Of a DNA stretch of 9,919 bases, positions 7,034 to 9,919 are shown piece after piece (positions within the stretch are counted from its first letter, which is position 1; each line of letters starts with the position of its first letter). Under the pieces are notes generated by a model, which worked only from the letters and a program-made list of their open reading frames with translations, did no database searches and had not been told where the DNA came from. The translations under genes were made by a program, and so were the position numbers. The DNA comes from JBCDIQ01 sp039024295 (GTDB lineage Bacteria > Bacteroidota > Bacteroidia > J057), in assembly GCA_039024295.1 (NCBI GenBank), contig JBCDIQ010000211.1, positions 1 to 9,919 of the forward strand. Direction: 5' to 3'.

Positions 7034-9330
7034 CTTCTTTCAATGATAATTTTCCGGCTGACTTTCCAGCCATTTCCGGTGATCTGGATGAAATATAGCC
7101 CGGGTGAAAATTCAGATAGGCTTATGCTAATTTCCTTGTTCCGAGTCTGAAAAGTTGTTAAAGATCGTCCTTGAAGATCAAAAAGAGACACCTTTGCTTG
7201 CTCAAATCCCTCCTGCTGGCTTTCCCACCGTAGGGTTAGTTGGTCGTTGGCAGGATTGGGAAATGCCTGAACGTCAACAGATAGAGGTGCGTTTATTTGA
7301 TCATTACTTAAAATCAAGTCTGGTCTTGAAGACGGCAGGGCATTGATCAGTTGGAGTCCGCCGAGTTCTGTCCCGATCAACATGGTCAAGAATCCGGTAC
7401 TGTCCATTGAAGCAGTTGTAATGGAGGTTCTGGTGCTGAACTTCTCATCCAATAGGTTCCCAGAGCTTACCAGGTTGTTTTGCAATCCCCGGGCTGGGTC
7501 TGGAAAAATGGCAATTCCCCCCTTTCCAGCACCTACCACTAATTCTGTAATTCCATCATCGTTTATATCAGCAAATGACGGACTGGCAAATATTGAGGAG
7601 AAAGTACCTCCGAATTGATCTGTGATTTGAATACCTCCGAACTGATCACTGACTGCTAAAAAGTTCACACTGCCACCGCTGGAAATATTGTTGAAATATT
7701 CAATCCTTCCCGAATTATTCCCAATAAATAAGTCCAGGTCGCCGTCACCTTCAATGTCAAATAGGGCTGGAGCGGCGGATCTTCCCACGTCAATGTTTTG
7801 AAAATTTCCCGGTACGTATTGGAAATTGGCTGCACTGCCAGTAGGTGCCAGGTTTCGAAAGTAAAATAGGGTACCATCGGCAACCCCGATCAGCAGGTCT
7901 TTATCTCCATCTCCGTCAATATCTCCTAAAACAGGCCTTGGAGACTCAATGCCAAATAGGTTGCCGGCTCGCAACCCGAGGTAATTGTCATTCACCAATT
8001 GAAATACAGGCCTGTCCGAACTACCAATATTTCTAAAATATGCCAAACCACCCTCAGGCTCCGCTATGGCTTCACTGTAGCGGTCATATCCAACCAGGAG
8101 GTCAATTAGGCCATCATTGTCAATATCGCCCAAGACTGGGGCACTGGACCTGCCCACGTCAATGGTGATTTCTTGTAGAAAATGATCTTTAAACTTGAAA
8201 TCAGGTCGGGTATCCTTGTCCTCATTTTCATAAAACAAAATGCCTTGGATGTCATTTATGGGGCCGGTGGCATTTGGGGCAATGATTAAGTCCCTGTTGC
8301 CATCGTTATTTGCATCCAGATGAAAAGCTGCAGGGAAAATTGATAAATTAACAGAAATATCTGAGCTGGGATAAGCTGGGTCTACGGAGTCGATGTAGGC
8401 ATAATCACTCCTTCCTACGTTGATTAGGGCACTGATATTGGGCTGGTCAACATCACTGATCAAGGCCTCCAGTACGCCATCATCATTAAGGTCAAGCATG
8501 GTGGTCGTGGAACCTACATGGGAGCCGCCCCCATTGTTTTTCCTGGTAGGAGGGGTGAAATTGCCCAGTGCGCATTCCACTGTATCGTGCATGATGATGG
8601 TGCCATCCACGGCATCTTCTTTGAAATGCCCCCAGCAGAAGGTCTCTTCTTCAAAAACCAAGGTGTCACACCTACCATAGTCTTCCACTGCCCGGTTTCT
8701 GAGCCAGCCGAGATAAGGGGAAGAAATCCCAAAAGCAAAAATATCTACGTCTCCATCTTGGTCGATGTCTACAATTGCCGGCAAATCTGTTTTGTCAACG
8801 TACATGGGAAGGTCTCCTCCCAGGGAGTACAGGCACCTAAGCTGATTTGTGACCAAGCGGAATTCTGGTCCTCCATTCACTTCTACCTGTTCGTAAACAG
8901 CAAATTCTGTGTTGCTGCCACAAAATATATCTTTTTTGCCATCACAGTTGAAATCGGCTGCAAGTGCCCATTCTTCGCATTCAGTACAATTTTGAAAGGA
9001 TTTGTTAAATGAAGGGGCGTAGGTATAAGAAACACTATCCGTGATTCCATTGTTAATGTAAGTCCTGAACGTCCGGTCCACAAAATCAAACTGGACCACA
9101 TCTTCAAAGCCATCAGCATTTAGGTCCATGCCTGAAAGCCTTGGGGCATTCAGCCCTCCCGCCCAGGCCGCAGTTAGGGTGTCCCCCTGGATATCCAAGA
9201 CGACCAGGTTATTCCGAAGGGAATAAGCCTGTGCGTTTACTTGTATGGTAGCTGTCAAAAAAACTGCCATTAGGATGAAAGAAGAAGAAATGGACAGTTG
9301 AAGCAGGTGTTTGGTTGATTTATTCCTCAT
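7030..9330 (-). CDS. secreted FG-GAP/VCBS repeat protein with T9SS type A sorting domain (paralog D, first gene of operon)
   Basis: The ATG at 9330 gives 766 residues and a normal signal peptide (MRNKSTKHLL, then a hydrophobic run, ending VNAQ at residue 34). The frame is open upstream to a TTG at 9378, but that would add 16 residues before the signal peptide and lies upstream of the predicted transcription start. Ten repeats lie at about 57-92, 118-146, 180-213, 270-305, 327-368, 392-435, 461-495, 514-548, 581-611 and 632-664, with loops such as DIDQDGDVD and DIDGDGDKD. The Cys-rich insertion starts at 219 (GRCDT, FCWGHFKED, ECALGNF) but lacks the later DTTxC cysteine, and the NCG cysteine after repeat 4 is also gone (INVG). 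The T9SS type A domain begins at FPNP (690-693). The mature chain has 8 cysteines against 12 in A-C. D is the most divergent copy, closest to C (both have APTGxxANFQYV). Its function is unknown; it is probably surface-exposed. Confidence 0.93.
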   Translation of the reverse strand: MRNKSTKHLLQLSISSSFILMAVFLTATIQVNAQAYSLRNNLVVLDIQGDTLTAAWAGGLNAPRLSGMDLNADGFEDVVQFDFVDRTFRTYINNGITDSVSYTYAPSFNKSFQNCTECEEWALAADFNCDGKKDIFCGSNTEFAVYEQVEVNGGPEFRLVTNQLRCLYSLGGDLPMYVDKTDLPAIVDIDQDGDVDIFAFGISSPYLGWLRNRAVEDYGRCDTLVFEEETFCWGHFKEDAVDGTIIMHDTVECALGNFTPPTRKNNGGGSHVGSTTTMLDLNDDGVLEALISDVDQPNISALINVGRSDYAYIDSVDPAYPSSDISVNLSIFPAAFHLDANNDGNRDLIIAPNATGPINDIQGILFYENEDKDTRPDFKFKDHFLQEITIDVGRSSAPVLGDIDNDGLIDLLVGYDRYSEAIAEPEGGLAYFRNIGSSDRPVFQLVNDNYLGLRAGNLFGIESPRPVLGDIDGDGDKDLLIGVADGTLFYFRNLAPTGSAANFQYVPGNFQNIDVGRSAAPALFDIEGDGDLDLFIGNNSGRIEYFNNISSGGSVNFLAVSDQFGGIQITDQFGGTFSSIFASPSFADINDDGITELVVGAGKGGIAIFPDPARGLQNNLVSSGNLLDEKFSTRTSITTASMDSTGFLTMLIGTELGGLQLINALPSSRPDLILSNDQINAPLSVDVQAFPNPANDQLTLRWESQQEGFEQAKVSLFDLQGRSLTTFQTRNKEISISLSEFSPGLYFIQITGNGWKVSRKIIIERR
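7605..7647 (-). repeat. 27-bp-period partial direct repeat inside paralog D
   Basis: The 16 bases at 7605-7620 recur at 7632-7647 with one mismatch and a period of exactly 27 bp. In the protein this gives DQFGGIQIT followed by DQFGG (residues 562-575), just before repeat 9. The other paralogs have a single copy at this place (DKWGG, ETWGN, DSWGF), so the second copy looks like a local in-frame duplication confined to D. Confidence 0.75.
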
Positions 9331-9353
9331 TGGTAATCGATTTAACAAATTTT

Positions 9354-9382
9354 CAAAAATATTTACTGACAGATGCAACCAA
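9354..9382 (-). promoter_or_regulatory. Bacteroidota-type promoter of the four-gene operon
   Basis: On the minus strand TATTTTTG (9361-9354) matches the Bacteroidota -7 consensus TAnnTTTG exactly. A TTG (9382-9380) lies 18 bases upstream, within the usual spacing for the -33 element. Transcription should begin near 9346-9349, leaving a leader of about 16-19 nt before the ATG of D at 9330. The match is to the primary sigma factor pattern known from Bacteroides and Flavobacterium, so the operon need not depend on the neighbouring ECF factor. Confidence 0.65.
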
Positions 9383-9415
9383 CGGTTAGGATTGTTGCTC
9401 TAGCAGGTACACGAA

Positions 9416-9919
9416 ATGAACCCAGGTGTACAATATACCGAAGCTGAGTTGGTAAATGGTTGCCAGGAAGGTAAACCAATTTTTCAGCGTGCCTTATATA
9501 ATAGATATTATCGGCTCATGTATGGCATTTGCCTCCGCTATGCAGGTAACAAGGATGAAGCACAGGACATCCTTCAGGAAGGCTTTATAAAGGTGTTTCG
9601 GCACATTAATGGGTTTCGTTCGGAAGGTTCATTAGAAGGATGGGTTCGTCGGATTGTGGTTCGGACGGCCATTGAGCATTATCGGAAAAATAGCCGTTTT
9701 TTCCCGGTTGAGTTAGAGGCTGCCCGAGATTTATCCGATTCCGAAGATGTGATCTCTGATTTAAGCCGCCAGGAATTGCTTCAGGTGATACAAGGACTAC
9801 CCCCCGGGTTTCGAACGGTATTCAACCTTTATGTGATTGAAGGGTATACGCATAGGGAGATTGGAGAGATGCTGGGGATTTCTGAAGGTACTTCAAAATC
9901 GCAGTTTTCCAGGTCACGG
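9416..9919 (+). CDS. ECF-type RNA polymerase sigma-70 factor (3' end outside window)
   Basis: The visible 168 residues are an alternative sigma factor of the extracytoplasmic function group, which directs RNA polymerase to a small set of promoters. Region 2 covers about residues 24-91, with the core-binding segment DEAQDILQEGFIKVF (47-61) and the -10-reading part around GWVRRIVVRTAIEHYRK (75-91). After an acidic linker (about 98-116), region 4 begins near 118 with LPPGFRTVFNLYVIEGYTH and contains the helix-turn-helix REIGEMLGISEGTSKSQFSR. ECF factors are usually about 170-195 residues, so only a short tail is missing. The ATG at 9416 is the first start after an in-frame TAG at 9401-9403, with an AGG eight bases before it. 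It is divergent from paralog D with 85 bp between start codons. An anti-sigma gene often follows such genes but would lie outside the window. The regulon cannot be read from the sequence. Confidence 0.94.
   Translation, partial: MNPGVQYTEAELVNGCQEGKPIFQRALYNRYYRLMYGICLRYAGNKDEAQDILQEGFIKVFRHINGFRSEGSLEGWVRRIVVRTAIEHYRKNSRFFPVELEAARDLSDSEDVISDLSRQELLQVIQGLPPGFRTVFNLYVIEGYTHREIGEMLGISEGTSKSQFSRSR

Larger units (their letters stand above)
113..9330 (-). repeat. tandem array of four paralogous genes
   Basis: Four genes of nearly equal length (766, 768, 766 and 766 codons) lie head to tail and share the same order of domains, the same cysteine framework and many identical motifs (WxGG/SM/L near the N-terminus, CWGHF, DSTG, C-terminal [YF]PNP). 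By eye, adjacent copies agree at roughly half of their residues, so these are old, divergent duplicates. No long stretch of identical DNA was noticed between copies, which argues against recent duplication or assembly artefact. Confidence 0.9.

Noticed and set aside
113..9330. Regularly recurring similar DNA segments, as in a CRISPR array or a tandem repeat locus.
   Set aside because: The recurring segments are Asp/Gly-rich calcium-loop codons of the propeller repeats, vary in sequence and spacing and stay in frame.
9331..9378. An N-terminal extension of D from a TTG at 9378.
   Set aside because: It would put 16 residues before a complete signal peptide, starts with TTG, and lies upstream of the predicted transcription start.
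9376..9387. A short inverted repeat (AACC-AAC-GGTT) overlapping the -33 region of the operon promoter as an operator.
   Set aside because: The arms are only 4 bp and do not extend; this is expected by chance.
9387..9394. TAGGATTG as a -7 element for the sigma factor gene.
   Set aside because: It has one mismatch to TAnnTTTG and no TTG at the right distance upstream, so it is not convincing.

Overview
The window comes from a member of the Bacteroidota, possibly a Saprospirales- or Cytophagales-like lineage, though the sequence does not settle the order. Three things point to the phylum: four proteins end in a type IX secretion system (T9SS) type A sorting domain with the usual [YF]PNP opening; the main promoter fits the Bacteroidota TTG / TAnnTTTG pattern; and the start codons have weak or no Shine-Dalgarno sequence.

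Layout. Positions 2-55 (+) hold the last 17 codons of an unidentified gene. Positions 71-111 hold a strong hairpin that should terminate transcription from both sides. Positions 113-9330 (-) are filled by four adjacent paralogous genes, called A (113-2413), B (2430-4736), C (4733-7033) and D (7030-9330) here; transcription runs D to C to B to A. D/C overlap by GTGA, C/B by ATGA, and B/A are 16 bp apart, so this is almost certainly one operon. Positions 9331-9415 are a short divergent intergenic region with a good promoter for the operon. Positions 9416-9919 (+) hold an ECF-type sigma-70 factor cut off by the window end. No RNA gene, insertion sequence, CRISPR array or integration site was seen.

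Each of the four proteins is 766-768 residues long (taking the ATG at 9330 for D). All share one plan: signal peptide, ten FG-GAP/VCBS-like beta-propeller repeats mostly with DxDxDG calcium loops, a Cys-rich insertion between repeats 3 and 4 with the signature GRCD...CWGHF.E, and a T9SS type A C-terminal domain. They should cross the inner membrane by Sec and the outer membrane by T9SS, and end up on the cell surface or outside. Their function is unknown; propellers of this kind are usually structural or binding modules, so an adhesin, ligand-binding or matrix role is only inference.

The most interesting points are the tandem array of four full-length secreted paralogs whose shared features change step by step along the operon, the family-specific cysteine pattern with a correlated loss of two cysteines in D that predicts a disulfide, and the ECF sigma factor transcribed divergently from 85 bp away.
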